Shown in pieces: positions 16,217-25,243 of a stretch of 64,000 nt of DNA. Position 1 is the first letter of the stretch. Every line of letters starts with the position of its first letter. This DNA is from Gemmatirosa kalamazoonensis (GTDB lineage Bacteria > Gemmatimonadota > Gemmatimonadetes > Gemmatimonadales > Gemmatimonadaceae). The notes beneath the pieces were generated by a model. It had not been told where the DNA came from and searched no databases. It was given only the letters and a program-made list of their open reading frames with translations. The stretch is taken from assembly GCF_000522985.1 (NCBI RefSeq), contig NZ_CP007128.1, forward strand, positions 910,220-974,219. The letters are read 5' to 3'. A program made the translations under genes and the position numbers.

Positions 16217-17710
16217 TCAGGAGATCGGCTTCCCTTCCGCGTCGAGCACCACGATCGGCGCGATGCCGGTCTTGCGGAGGTTCTCCTCGATCGTCGCGCG
16301 GTCGCCCACGATGACGATGTTGAGGTGCTCCATGTCGACGTACTTCTTCGCCACGCGCACGAGATCGTCGCGCGTCACCGCCTCGACGTTCCGCGCGTAG
16401 TCGCGGTAGAACGACTCCGGCAGATCCTGCACGTAGAGGCTCGCCACCGAGCCGCCGATCGCCTCGACCGACGAGAAGCGGCGCGGCAGCCCCTGGACGA
16501 GCGCCGCCTTGCCCTGCGCGATCTCGTCGTCGGTGAACGGCACGTCGCCGCGCGCGCCCTTGAACTCCTTCATGAACTCGATGAGCGCGCTGTCCGTCTT
16601 CGCCGTGACGATGCCGCCGCCGGCGCGGAACGGGCCCGGGCCGCGGCCGAACGCGAAGCTCGAGTTCACGCCGTAGCTGTAGCCCTTCACCTCGCGGATG
16701 TTGTGATTGATCCGCGACTGGAACAGCCCGCCGAGGATCGTGTTCATCACCTGCAGCGCGTAATAGTCGGGCGTGTCGCGCGCGGGGCCGGTGAGGCCGA
16801 TCGCGAACACCGACTGCGCGGCGCCCGGCTTGTCCACGAGATAGATGGCCGAGGCCTTTGGCGCCGGCGCCTGCGGGTAGTCGAACGTCGGCTTGCTGCC
16901 GCCCGACGGCCACGCGGCGAACGCCTTCTCCACCGCCGCCTTCACCTGTGCCGGCGTGACGTCGCCGGCCACCGTGATCACGGCGCGCCCGGGCTGGAAG
17001 TACGCCTTGTGGAACGCCAGCACGTCGTCGCGCGTGATGGTGCGCACCGTCTTCTCGCTCACCACGCGGCCGTACGGATGCGCGTCGCCGTACGTCACCT
17101 TCGAGAACACGTTCGACGCGAGCGCGTTCGGGTTGTCCTTCTGCTGCTGGAGCCCGACGAGCGTGCGACCGCGGATCCGCTCGAGCGCGTCGGCGGGGAA
17201 GCTCGGGTGCTCGAGCATGTCGGCGAGGAGCGCGAGCGCCGGCTCCAGCTTGTCCTTCAGCGACGTGAACCCGATCGACCCGCTCTCGCCGCCGATGCCG
17301 GCGCCGATCTGCGTGCCGAGGAGCTGCTGCGCGTCGGCGAGCTGCTCGCCGGTCTTCGACGCCGTCCCCTCGCTCAGCATCTGCGCCGTGAAGTTCGCGA
17401 CGCCGAGCTTGTCGGCCGGCTCGAAGTTGTTCGCGCCGCCGACGAAGTTCACGGTGAACGAGACGAGCGGCAGGTCGTGCTTCTCCACGACGACGAGCTG
17501 CGCGCCGTTGGGCAGCGTGGTGCGCGTCCACGTCGGCACGCGCACGGCCGGCTCGGGACCCGGCTTCGGCACGACGGTGCGGTCGAGCGCGGTGCGCGAC
17601 GTCGCCGGCACCGTGTTCTTCGCCGGCGCGTCCTTCGTCACCGGCTGCTGGGCCAGCGCGGGCGTGGCGGCCAGCGCCGCCGACAGAATCGTTAGGCGGG
17701 TGTGCCGCAT
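16217..17710 (-). CDS. M16-family peptidase-like protein lacking the zinc motif
   Basis: The 497-residue protein has a signal peptide (MRHTRLTILSAALAATPALAQ) and two M16 domains (TTLPNGAQLVVVEKHDLPLVSF, and a second half starting near IYLVDKPGAAQSVFAI). The position of the HxxEH zinc motif reads GVANFTAQML, so it should be non-catalytic. It would act as the partner of the catalytic M16 protein whose gene it overlaps by one base (TGATG). Paired active and inactive M16 subunits are well known. Its mature N-terminus, QQPVTKDAPAKN, resembles the QGRVxKDA motif of two other secreted proteins here. Confidence 0.92.
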   Translation of the reverse strand: MRHTRLTILSAALAATPALAQQPVTKDAPAKNTVPATSRTALDRTVVPKPGPEPAVRVPTWTRTTLPNGAQLVVVEKHDLPLVSFTVNFVGGANNFEPADKLGVANFTAQMLSEGTASKTGEQLADAQQLLGTQIGAGIGGESGSIGFTSLKDKLEPALALLADMLEHPSFPADALERIRGRTLVGLQQQKDNPNALASNVFSKVTYGDAHPYGRVVSEKTVRTITRDDVLAFHKAYFQPGRAVITVAGDVTPAQVKAAVEKAFAAWPSGGSKPTFDYPQAPAPKASAIYLVDKPGAAQSVFAIGLTGPARDTPDYYALQVMNTILGGLFQSRINHNIREVKGYSYGVNSSFAFGRGPGPFRAGGGIVTAKTDSALIEFMKEFKGARGDVPFTDDEIAQGKAALVQGLPRRFSSVEAIGGSVASLYVQDLPESFYRDYARNVEAVTRDDLVRVAKKYVDMEHLNIVIVGDRATIEENLRKTGIAPIVVLDAEGKPIS

Positions 17711-19131
17711 CACTTGGACTCCATGATGTAGTGGCCGCCGTCGGGGCTCACCGCGACGGGGGTGCTGGCCTCGGCCTTCGCCGCCAGCTCGCGCTTGCCC
17801 TGCGGCACCACGCTCAGCACGACGCGGCCGGCGCCGAGGTACTTGTTCGCCACGCGCTGCACGTCGGCCGCGGTGACGGCCTTCAGCGCGGCGTACTCCT
17901 GCTGGAAGTAGCCCGGATCGCCGTGGAACACGGCGCCCGAGTTCAGGATCTCCGCCTTGCCGAGGTTCGACTGCAGCCCGTTCACGAAGCCGAACTCGAG
18001 CCCCGCCTTCGCCTTCGCGATCTCCTCGGCGGTCGGGCCCTCGCGCTTCAGCCGCTCCAGCACCGAGTCCGTCGTCGCCTCGAGCTCGGCCAGCGTGTGC
18101 CCGGGACGCGGCGTGGCGAGGACGAAGAACGCGCCGGCGTTCTCGTTCGTGTTCTGCCCCGCGTTCACGCTCGCCGCCGACTGGCGGTCGTAGACGAGCG
18201 CCTTCGTGAGACGCGCCGTGCGCGACGACGTCAGCACCTCGCCGAGCAGGTCGAGCGCGTGGCGATCGGGGCCGGTCTCGCCGACGCTCGGCCACGCGAC
18301 GTAGAGGCGCGGCACCTGCACGCGGTCCTCGTACACGAGCCGCTTCTCGTTAGGCATCGTGACCGCCGGCACGCTCGGGCGCGTGATCGCGGCGCCGCGC
18401 GGCAGGTCGCTGAAGTACTTCCGCACCCACGCCTTCGCCTGCGCGGGATCGAAGTCCCCGACGATGGCGAGCGTCGCGTTCGACGGCGCGTAGTAGAGGC
18501 GGAAGAAGTTCTTCACGTCCTCCACCGTCGCCTGCTTCAGGTCCGACATGTAGCCGACCACCGGCCACGAGTACGGATTCGCCGCCGGCACCATCGCCGC
18601 GGTGACGATCTCGAACGCGCGCCCGTACGGCTGGTTGTCGGTGCGCTGCCGCCGCTCGTTCTGCACGATGTCGCGCTGCGCGCTGAACTTCGCCTCGTCG
18701 AGCTTGTCGAGGAGGAAGCCCATGCGGTCGGCCTCCATCCACAGCGCGCTCTCGAGGTAGTTCGACGGCACGTTCTCGTAGTAGTTCGTGCGGTCCTCGG
18801 TCGTCGAGCCGTTGTTGTCGCCGCCGACGCCTTCCGTGAGGCGGTCGTGCAGGCCGTAGGGCACGTGGCCGCTGCCGGTGAACATCACGTGCTCGAACAT
18901 GTGCGCGAATCCGGTGCGCCCGGGCACCTCGTTCTTCGAGCCGACGTGGTACCATACGTCGACCGTCACGCGCGGTGTGCTGTGGTCGGGGGCGAGCAGG
19001 ACCTGGAGCCCGTTCGGGAGGGTCATCCGCTCGTTCGGGATGCTGATCGCCGTCGCCTGGGCGGAGAGCGGGGGCGCGACCGCGACGGCGAGCGCCAGGG
19101 CGGTCGGACGCAGAAGGCTGGTGAGACGCAT
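17710..19131 (-). CDS. M16-family zinc metallopeptidase, catalytic
   Basis: The 473-residue protein begins with a signal peptide (MRLTSLLRPTALALAVAVAPPLSAQ). It carries the inverted zinc motif HMFEH at residues 77-81, with the downstream glutamate in the QRDIVQNERRQR region, followed by the second M16 domain (RLYVAWPS, LTSSRTARLTKALV). It should be an exported or periplasmic peptidase degrading small proteins or peptides. The following gene supplies the inactive partner. TAAAAT near 19183-19188 on the reverse strand may be its -10 box, leaving a leader of about 50 nt. Confidence 0.95.
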   Translation of the reverse strand: MRLTSLLRPTALALAVAVAPPLSAQATAISIPNERMTLPNGLQVLLAPDHSTPRVTVDVWYHVGSKNEVPGRTGFAHMFEHVMFTGSGHVPYGLHDRLTEGVGGDNNGSTTEDRTNYYENVPSNYLESALWMEADRMGFLLDKLDEAKFSAQRDIVQNERRQRTDNQPYGRAFEIVTAAMVPAANPYSWPVVGYMSDLKQATVEDVKNFFRLYYAPSNATLAIVGDFDPAQAKAWVRKYFSDLPRGAAITRPSVPAVTMPNEKRLVYEDRVQVPRLYVAWPSVGETGPDRHALDLLGEVLTSSRTARLTKALVYDRQSAASVNAGQNTNENAGAFFVLATPRPGHTLAELEATTDSVLERLKREGPTAEEIAKAKAGLEFGFVNGLQSNLGKAEILNSGAVFHGDPGYFQQEYAALKAVTAADVQRVANKYLGAGRVVLSVVPQGKRELAAKAEASTPVAVSPDGGHYIMESK

Positions 19132-19198
19132 GTGCTGCTGCTGGTGGAAAAGGGGGAGCCTCTATGATGGCTCGGCCGGGCATTTTACGCGAGCGGAA

Positions 19199-20383
19199 TC
19201 ACCCGCGCGCGCCCACGGCTGCCCGGAGCACGTCGCCCAGTTCGACATCGGTCAGCACGACGGGGTTGCCCTGCATGCTGCTCGCCCGTCGCGCCTGGGC
19301 CACCACCTCGGGCACGTCCGACGGCGCCACGCCGTAGGCGGCGAGCGGCGGGATGCCTAACGCGTCGGCGAGATCGGCGAGCCACGCCGCGGCGTCGTCC
19401 GCTCGCGCGCCCGGGTCGCCGGTGAGGAGCCGCGCCGCTTCGTCATACCGCGCCAACGCGTCGTGGGTCCCGGCGCGCGTCTCGTCACGCCGCAGTGCAT
19501 TCACGTTCGCGCGCACCACCGGCGCGAGCAGCCGCGCGCACGCCACCCCGTGCGGCAGCGGGAACATCCCGCCGAGCGGCGCGGCGAAGCCGTGCACCGC
19601 GCCGAGCTTCGCGTTCGCGAGCGCGAGCCCGCCGCACAGGCTCGCCACCGCCATGTCCCGCCGCGCCGCCACGTCGGCGCCGTCCGCCACCGCGCGCCGC
19701 AGGGCGCCCGCCGCGCGGCGCAGCCCCTCGCGCGCCACGGCGTCGGTGAGCGGCGTCGCGTGCGGGGTGACGAACGGCTCCAGGCACTGCGCCAGCGCGT
19801 CGAGCCCCGTGCTCGCCGTGACGTCGGGGGGCACCGTGTACGTCAGCTCGGGATCGACGAGCGCCACGGCGGGGAGCATGAGCGGGCTGCGCAGGCTCAC
19901 CTTCACGCGTGCCGACTCGACGAGCAGCACTGCGTTGCGCGTCACCTCCGCGCCGGTGCCCGCCGTCGTCGGGATCGCGACGAACGGCGCCGCGCGCTCG
20001 GCGAGCGGCGTGCCGCGCCCCACCACCTCGAGATAGTCGAGCGGCTCGCCGGGGTTCGTGAGCAGCGCGGAGACCGCCTTCCCCGCGTCGATCACGCTGC
20101 CGCCGCCGAGCGCCACGACGACGTCGCACCGCGCGCGCCGCGCGAGCGCGACGCCTTCCTCGACGAGCGCGGTCGTCGGCTCGCCGGGGACGCGGAGCAG
20201 CGCGGCGGGCTCGACGCCGGCCGCGCGCAGCAGCGCGACGAGCGGGGCCGCGCGCCCGCTCGATCCCTCGACGACGAGCGCGCGGGTGCCTAACGACGCG
20301 ACGATCCCCCCGGCCTGCGCGAGCGTCCCCTCGCCGAAGACGATGCGCGGCGGCGAGGTGAACTCGAACGGGCGCGCGCTCAC
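19199..20383 (-). CDS. Iron-containing alcohol dehydrogenase / maleylacetate reductase family
   Basis: The 394-residue protein begins with GTG ([20 protein letters not shown]). It contains the NAD-binding [13 protein letters not shown] loop, [14 protein letters not shown], and the metal-ligand region ([32 protein letters not shown]). Maleylacetate reductases and group III alcohol dehydrogenases share this plan. Length and the initial [12 protein letters not shown] favour the maleylacetate-reductase side, but the substrate is not certain. The GTG overlaps the stop of the monooxygenase-like gene upstream (GTGA). Confidence 0.9.
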   Translation of the reverse strand: MSARPFEFTSPPRIVFGEGTLAQAGGIVASLGTRALVVEGSSGRAAPLVALLRAAGVEPAALLRVPGEPTTALVEEGVALARRARCDVVVALGGGSVIDAGKAVSALLTNPGEPLDYLEVVGRGTPLAERAAPFVAIPTTAGTGAEVTRNAVLLVESARVKVSLRSPLMLPAVALVDPELTYTVPPDVTASTGLDALAQCLEPFVTPHATPLTDAVAREGLRRAAGALRRAVADGADVAARRDMAVASLCGGLALANAKLGAVHGFAAPLGGMFPLPHGVACARLLAPVVRANVNALRRDETRAGTHDALARYDEAARLLTGDPGARADDAAAWLADLADALGIPPLAAYGVAPSDVPEVVAQARRASSMQGNPVVLTDVELGDVLRAAVGARG

Positions 20384-20694
20384 GGCATGGCCCACCGCGC
20401 GTCGTCGGGGAACACCGGCTCGAACTTCACGCTCCGCCGGGGCTCGGCCATCAGCGGCTCCACGGCGTCGCGCCACGCGGCGTAGTGCGCCGTCTCCTTG
20501 TGGCGCGCCGGGTCGTCGGCGGTGCGGTAGATCTCCTGCAGCACGAACCGCGTCGGGTCGTCGGTCTGGCGGATCACGTCGAAGCGCACGACGCCGGGCT
20601 CGCGCACGGAGCTGCGCGCGTTCTCGAGCGAGGCGGCGGCGAACGCATCGATCGCGTCGGCCTTCACGCGGACGTGAACGTGGACGATGAGCAT
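20380..20694 (-). CDS. Antibiotic biosynthesis monooxygenase (ABM)-domain protein
   Basis: The 104-residue protein has the ferredoxin-like ABM pattern: [18 protein letters not shown], then [29 protein letters not shown], and [18 protein letters not shown]. This branch (YgiN/LsrG-like) includes quinol monooxygenases and small isomerases. It is coupled to the iron-dehydrogenase gene by a 4-nt overlap, so both may act in one aromatic or quinone pathway, which is inference. A TAATCT hexamer about 40 nt upstream is a possible -10 box. Confidence 0.88.
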   Translation of the reverse strand: MLIVHVHVRVKADAIDAFAAASLENARSSVREPGVVRFDVIRQTDDPTRFVLQEIYRTADDPARHKETAHYAAWRDAVEPLMAEPRRSVKFEPVFPDDARWAMP

Positions 20695-20760
20695 GGGATG
20701 CGGGGCTGGGGCTCGGGCGGTTCCTCCACAGATTACACCGCGCCTCAGCGGGCCGTGACC

Positions 20761-21141
20761 CTACGGCGTCTTCTTCGCCGCCTTCCGCTCGGCCTTCTCC
20801 GCCTTGGCCTCGGCCTTCTCCTTCGCCGCGGTCTCGTGCTCGCGGCCGACCACGGCGCCGGTCACCGCGTCGACGTTCACCTCCTCGAAGCCCGACTTGC
20901 CCGGCACCTTGAGGTCGAACGAGTAGATCAGCTTTCCGTTCTCCTCCTCGAGCTCGGCCGAGCGGATCTTTCCGTTAGGCACCTGCGCCCGCGCGATCTT
21001 CTTCGCCGAGTCGCCGCGGATCTTCGCGCGCGCCTTCAGCGCGGCGGAGCCGGTGATCGGCTGCGCGGGTGCGGTCTGCGCGCCGACGGCGAGCAGCGCC
21101 GCGGCGAGGGCGATCGGGAGCGTGCGATGAGCGCGTCGCAT
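20761..21141 (-). CDS. Exported PepSY-domain protein
   Basis: ATG 21141 follows a strong AGGAGG site. The 126-residue product has a signal peptide (MRRAHRTLPIALAAALLAVGAQTAPAQ) and one PepSY-like domain (ARAQVPNGKIRSAELEEENGKLIYSFDL, EEVNVDAVTGAVVGREHE). Its tail is rich in lysine, alanine and glutamate. PepSY domains are thought to inhibit peptidases or to assist metal handling in the periplasm. The gene lies 10 nt after the beta-propeller gene and is probably in the same transcript. Confidence 0.85.
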   Translation of the reverse strand: MRRAHRTLPIALAAALLAVGAQTAPAQPITGSAALKARAKIRGDSAKKIARAQVPNGKIRSAELEEENGKLIYSFDLKVPGKSGFEEVNVDAVTGAVVGREHETAAKEKAEAKAEKAERKAAKKTP

Positions 21142-21151
21142 GTGAGCCTCC

Positions 21152-22210
21152 TCAGTGTCTGATCACGAAGAACCAGCCCGCCACGACGGGCCCGCGCGCC
21201 GGACGCTCGCCGGGGCCCGGCGGAGCACCCGCCGGCGCCGGGCCGTACTCCGGCTGGAACAGGTACGCCACGTGCCTAACGGCATCCACGGCGATCGTCT
21301 TCGCGCCCGGCATCGTCGGCACCGTCGCGACGACCGTGTACGCGTCGGGGCCGTCCTGGCGCGCGACGGTCACGTTGCCCGATCGGCCGGCGGGGATGTA
21401 CAGCAGCTTCTCCGACGGGTCCCAGCCTAACGCGTCGACGCCGTCGCCGTTCGTGATCGTGGCGACGACCCTGCCGCTCGCGGGATCGACGACGACGGAG
21501 CTCTTGCCGCAGCCCGACAGGACGCGGTCGGTCGCGGCGTCGTACGCGATCCCGGTCGGCCCCTCGCACGGCGCGAGCGGCCACGACGCGGTCGCTTTCA
21601 TCGTCTTCAGGTCGACGACCTGGATCGTGCTCTTTCCCTCGTTGTTGACGAACAGCCGGCCGCGGCCGTCGGTGGCGGCGCCTTCCGGCGCGTCGTCCTC
21701 GAGCTCCGCCGCGCCGACCACCTCGCCCGTGTTCGGATCGACGATCGTGACGGTGCCGATCGGACGGCTGTGATTCGTGAGCACGATCCGGTCGTCCGCC
21801 GCGTCGTACATGATGCCGTCGAGCCCACCGGTGTGCGTCGGGACCTTGCGCAGCACGGCCAGCGTCGTGACGTCGAACATCGTGAGCGTCGAGTCGCCGC
21901 CGTTCGTCGTGAACCCGTGGTTCCACTTCGGCGCCAGCGCGATGCCGTGCACGCGCGGCGTGTCGGGAATGTCGCCGAGGACCTTCCCCGTCGTGCCGTC
22001 GACGACCATCACGTGCGTGCCGCGCGACACGAACACGCGCCCCGTCCCCGGTTCGGCGGTGAGATAGTCCGTGCCACCGTCGCCGCCGATGTCGAACTTC
22101 TGCACCGTGAACGTCGGGGGCGATGACGCGTCCTTCTGCACGCGGCCCTGCGCGGGGGCGAGAGCCGGGATCGCGAGCAGGGCGGCGGTGACGAGCGCGC
22201 GTCTGATCAT
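21152..22210 (-). CDS. Secreted YncE-like beta-propeller protein
   Basis: The 352-residue protein has a signal peptide (MIRRALVTAALLAIPALAPAQG). Repeated blades of the YVTN/YncE type follow (VFVSRGTHVMVVDGTTGKVL, STLTMFDVTTLAVLRKVPTH, GTVTIVDPNTGEVVG, STIQVVDLKTMKATAS). It should be a periplasmic or secreted scaffold; no enzymatic residues are evident. After the cleavage site it reads QGRVQKDASSP, close to the M20 protein's QGRVSKDAAAP. It heads an operon with the PepSY gene. Confidence 0.88.
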   Translation of the reverse strand: MIRRALVTAALLAIPALAPAQGRVQKDASSPPTFTVQKFDIGGDGGTDYLTAEPGTGRVFVSRGTHVMVVDGTTGKVLGDIPDTPRVHGIALAPKWNHGFTTNGGDSTLTMFDVTTLAVLRKVPTHTGGLDGIMYDAADDRIVLTNHSRPIGTVTIVDPNTGEVVGAAELEDDAPEGAATDGRGRLFVNNEGKSTIQVVDLKTMKATASWPLAPCEGPTGIAYDAATDRVLSGCGKSSVVVDPASGRVVATITNGDGVDALGWDPSEKLLYIPAGRSGNVTVARQDGPDAYTVVATVPTMPGAKTIAVDAVRHVAYLFQPEYGPAPAGAPPGPGERPARGPVVAGWFFVIRH

Positions 22211-22354
22211 GGGTGCCCGCTGGGAAGGGGAGTCGAGGGGACGGTCCGCGCCAAGATCGCGCGCCGCACCTGTCGCCACGCTGACAGACGCGCGCTCCCA
22301 CCCCTGGCTCGCGGCTGCGCAGGCGGCGAGAATGCGGAGTACCCAGGAGCCCCG

Positions 22355-23167
22355 ATGCACCCCGTTCGCCGCACGTTGTTCGCCGCCGTCTGCCTGGCCG
22401 CGCTCGCGACACCCGCCGCCGCGCGCGCCCAGCGCGACTCCGCCACCATCGAGGCGAGCCGCGCCATGAACCTGCGGCTCATCGGCCTCATGCAGTCGCT
22501 GCAGATCGCCGGCTCCCCGGAGCTCGCCGCGGCGATCAACGGGCTGCTGAGCGACACGAGCGCGCACATGCGCATGGCCCCGTCGCGCCCGGCCACGCCC
22601 GCCGACTCGGCGCGCGGCATGGAGCTCGTGCGCGCGGCCCGCGCGGCGCTCGCGCCGTACCGGGACGTCGCCGTGGCGGAGCGCGAGGGCTACGTGAAGT
22701 TCCTGCCGTGGCTCCCCGACCAGGCGATGTACCACTACAACAACGTCCAGAACGTGTTCGCGACCGTGTCGTCGTTCGACGTCACGAAGCCCGTATCGCT
22801 GCTGTACCGGAAGGACGCGTCGGGCGCCATGACGCTCGTCGGCGCGATGTACGCCGCGCTCCCGTCGGCGACGCCGGACGAGCTGGACGCGCGGCTGCCG
22901 TTAGGCCTCGCGCACTGGCACGAGCACGTCGACTTCTGCGGCCCCACGCCGGAGGGCGTGCGCGCCGGCACCCAGCGTGTCGACGGCGAGAGCCTCGCAG
23001 GCTGGCTCCGCATCACGTCGCGCGACGAGTGCCTCGCCGCCGGCGGCCGCTACGTGCCGCGGCTGTTCGGGTGGATGTCGCACGTGTATCTCTTCGCCGG
23101 CGACGACCCGAAGGCGATCTGGGGCGGCGACGACCACGACATGATGCGCATGCACCACCACGACTGA
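22355..23167 (+). CDS. Secreted histidine-rich protein of unknown function
   Basis: The ATG follows AGGAG. The 270-residue product has a signal peptide (MHPVRRTLFAAVCLAALATPAAARAQ), a helical first third, and a conserved-looking core (YVKFLPWLPDQAMYHYNN, GLAHWHEHVDFCGPTP). The tail is rich in His, Asp and Met (GGDDHDMMRMHHHD). The HWHEH motif and the tail suggest metal binding. I do not recognise the family. It is followed 20 nt later by a NIPSNAP-like gene and probably shares its transcript. Confidence 0.75.
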   Translation: MHPVRRTLFAAVCLAALATPAAARAQRDSATIEASRAMNLRLIGLMQSLQIAGSPELAAAINGLLSDTSAHMRMAPSRPATPADSARGMELVRAARAALAPYRDVAVAEREGYVKFLPWLPDQAMYHYNNVQNVFATVSSFDVTKPVSLLYRKDASGAMTLVGAMYAALPSATPDELDARLPLGLAHWHEHVDFCGPTPEGVRAGTQRVDGESLAGWLRITSRDECLAAGGRYVPRLFGWMSHVYLFAGDDPKAIWGGDDHDMMRMHHHD

Positions 23168-23186
23168 CTCCCGCCCAACCACCGAC

Positions 23187-23611
23187 ATGACGAGATCCAC
23201 GACGCTCGCCGCGCTCCTGCTCGCGACGTTCACCGCCGGCGTCGCCGTCGGCCGGGGCGTCCGCCCCGCCGACCAGCCGCGGTACTTCGAGCTGCGCACG
23301 TACACGTCGCCCGTCGGACGCCTGCCGGATCTGCATCGGCGCTTCCGCGAGCACACGATGGAGATCTTCGCGCGCCACGGCATGACCAACATCGGCTACT
23401 GGACGCCGCAGGACTCCGCGCGCGCGCGCAGAACACGCTCGTGTACCTGCTCGCCTATCCGACCCGCGAGGCGCGGCAGCAGAGCTGGGCCGCGTTCAAC
23501 GCCGATCCGGAGTGGCAGCAGGTGCGCGCCGCGTCCGAGGCGAACGGGAAGATCGTCGAGAAGGTGGAGTCGGTGTTCCTCGTGCCCACCGACTTCTCGC
23601 CGATGAAGTAG
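23187..23611 (+). pseudogene. Exported NIPSNAP-family protein, frameshifted at a CG repeat
   Basis: The reading from ATG 23187 gives a signal-anchor start (MTRSTTLAALLLATFTAG) and a NIPSNAP core (YFELRTYTSPVGRLPDLHRRF, HGMTNIGYWTPQDSARA). It leaves frame in the CGCGCG tract at 23417-23429. Another frame then continues perfectly (NTLVYLLAYPTREARQQSW, VESVFLVPTDFSPMK, stop at 23609). One added base, or two removed, gives about 141 residues. NIPSNAP proteins have an ABM-like ferredoxin fold of unknown role. Replication slippage or a sequencing error explains the lesion equally well. Confidence 0.8.
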
Positions 23612-23637
23612 CGCTCGGCTGTGTAGGAGCAGTGCGC

Positions 23638-24123
23638 TCAGCGCGGATACCGCTCGACGCGCGCGATCCGCCCGTCAACGTCGGCGATGCGCACCGAGTC
23701 GCCGTCGCGCAGGCCGCCGGTGCCGGGGCCCGCGCGGTGGTAGCCCGGCGCGAGACGCGACGCCGCGTACCCGTACCAGTGGGCGGCTCGCCCGCTCTCC
23801 ACGAGCCACGCCGAGCCGTCGCGCGCGAAGCGGTCGTGCACGATCCCCTCGACCGTCGAGAACGTTCGGGCGCGCAGCGCCGCGCGCAGCCGCGCGTGCT
23901 CGCCGTAGAACCCCGCGCCGATCACCACCGCCCACGCGGGGCCGAGTATCGCGAGCACCGTCCCGGCAGCGCGCACGATCACCGACGACCGCCGCGCGCC
24001 GCGACGTGCCACGAGCAGCAGCGCCGCGCCGGCGAGCCCCGCGACGACCCCCCACGCCGCCACCGGCCACGCCGGGAACCAGACACGGTCGGCGTCGTAC
24101 AGCAGCGCGGGGCCGTTAGGCAT
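23638..24123 (-). CDS. Small membrane protein of unknown function
   Basis: The 161-residue protein has two hydrophobic segments (AAWGVVAGLAGAALLLVA and VLAILGPAWAVVIGAGF). A soluble C-terminal domain rich in short beta strands follows (FSTVEGIVHDRF, GLRDGDSVRIADVDGRIARVERYPR). This resembles DUF3592-like or small signal-peptidase-like membrane proteins, but no family can be claimed. It converges with the NIPSNAP gene and lies 12 nt after the stop of the next upstream gene. Confidence 0.7.
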   Translation of the reverse strand: MPNGPALLYDADRVWFPAWPVAAWGVVAGLAGAALLLVARRGARRSSVIVRAAGTVLAILGPAWAVVIGAGFYGEHARLRAALRARTFSTVEGIVHDRFARDGSAWLVESGRAAHWYGYAASRLAPGYHRAGPGTGGLRDGDSVRIADVDGRIARVERYPR

Positions 24124-24135
24124 GCGAGACGCCGC

Positions 24136-24525
24136 TCACGCGGCCGGCGTCAACACGACGTCCACGCGTTGCGTGTCCACGAGCGGGCAGCTGCACTCGC
24201 GCGGCGTCGCGGTGACCGTGACGGTGCGGTGGGCCGTTTGGTAGCCTGGTGCGCGCACGTCGATCTCGTACGTGCCGCCGGTGCCGGGGACGAGACACGT
24301 CGTCACGTCGCCCTGCGAGCAGGCGCCGCTCCCGCTCACCGCGCCGGCGACGACGAGCGTCACGCCGGCAACGGGGCCGGGCCCGCGGGCCGACGTCACG
24401 GTGAGCTGCACCGCGGTCCGCAGCGCGCACGGCGGGATGATGCACTCGGCGGCCGCGCCGTCCTCGCCGCATGCGGTCGCGCAGAGCAGCAGCGCGGCGA
24501 TCGTGAGCACCGGTCTCGTGGACAT
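24136..24525 (-). CDS. Lipoprotein with carboxypeptidase-regulatory/Ig-like fold
   Basis: ATG 24525 follows a GGAGG site. The 129-residue product has a lipoprotein-type start (MSTRPVLTIAALLLCATACGED). The mature part is beta-rich (VQLTVTSARGPGPVAGVTLVVAG, GTYEIDVRAPGYQTAHRTVTVT), as in carboxypeptidase-regulatory-like surface domains. Several cysteines (ECIIPPC, ACSQGDVTTC, ECSCP) could form disulfides. It is probably a surface or periplasmic adhesion-type domain, and no specific role can be read. Confidence 0.75.
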   Translation of the reverse strand: MSTRPVLTIAALLLCATACGEDGAAAECIIPPCALRTAVQLTVTSARGPGPVAGVTLVVAGAVSGSGACSQGDVTTCLVPGTGGTYEIDVRAPGYQTAHRTVTVTATPRECSCPLVDTQRVDVVLTPAA

Positions 24526-24553
24526 CGGTCGCACCTCCGCCGATCGTCGATCG

Positions 24554-25243
24554 TTAGGCCGTCTCGTCGAGGCGCGCCGTGAGCCACGCCGACACGACGT
24601 CGAGGCTCTCCTGGGTGACGCGATGGCCCATCGCGAGCTCGCGGTACGTCAGCGCGAGCGGGAAGCGGCTCAACGTGTCGCGCGCCGAGCGTGCGAGGTG
24701 AATGCCGAGCTTCTCGTCGTCCGTGCCATGCACGACGAGCACCGGCTTGTCGCGCAGCGCGTCGGCGGGGGCGGCGTGCGGCAGCACCTCGGGCAGCAGG
24801 CGGCCGCTCATGGCGACCGCGCCCGCGATGCGTTCCGGTGCGGTGAGCAGCGCGGCGAGCGCCATGATGCCGCCCTGGCTGAACCCCGCGACGTAGACGC
24901 GCGACGGGTCCGCGCCGTACGCCGCGACCGCCTCGTCGACGAACCGCGCGACGTGCGCCCAGCCCGCCGCCGCCTCGTCGCGGTCGATCACGTTGCCCTG
25001 TGGCGTGAACGTGACGTGGAAGAACGCGAACGCGCGCGGGCCGAGCACGATCGGCGACCGCGCGCTGACGACGAGGAACCGCGGATCGAACGCCGGCGCG
25101 AGCGCGGCCATCGATCCCTCGTGGCTGCCCACGCCATGGAGCAGGAGCAGCAGCGGTGCGCGCGTGCCCGGCGGGTTGGCGCCGGGCGCGGGCTCGCGCA
25201 CCACGTGGGCGAGCGACAGCGCGTGCGTGCTCGTCTCGCTCAT
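24554..25243 (-). CDS. Alpha/beta hydrolase, phospholipase/carboxylesterase type
   Basis: The 229-residue protein contains LLLLLHGVGSHEGS (oxyanion loop), GFSQGGIMAL (nucleophile Ser), VHGTDDEKLG (acid) and YRELAMGHRVT (His). This is the layout of the carboxylesterase 2 / YpfH group, which includes small-ester and lysophospholipid hydrolases. Its ATG overlaps the stop of the glyoxalase-fold gene upstream (ATGA), so it may hydrolyse a product of that pathway, which is inference. The stop codon lies in a CGTTAGGC octamer. Confidence 0.9.
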   Translation of the reverse strand: MSETSTHALSLAHVVREPAPGANPPGTRAPLLLLLHGVGSHEGSMAALAPAFDPRFLVVSARSPIVLGPRAFAFFHVTFTPQGNVIDRDEAAAGWAHVARFVDEAVAAYGADPSRVYVAGFSQGGIMALAALLTAPERIAGAVAMSGRLLPEVLPHAAPADALRDKPVLVVHGTDDEKLGIHLARSARDTLSRFPLALTYRELAMGHRVTQESLDVVSAWLTARLDETA

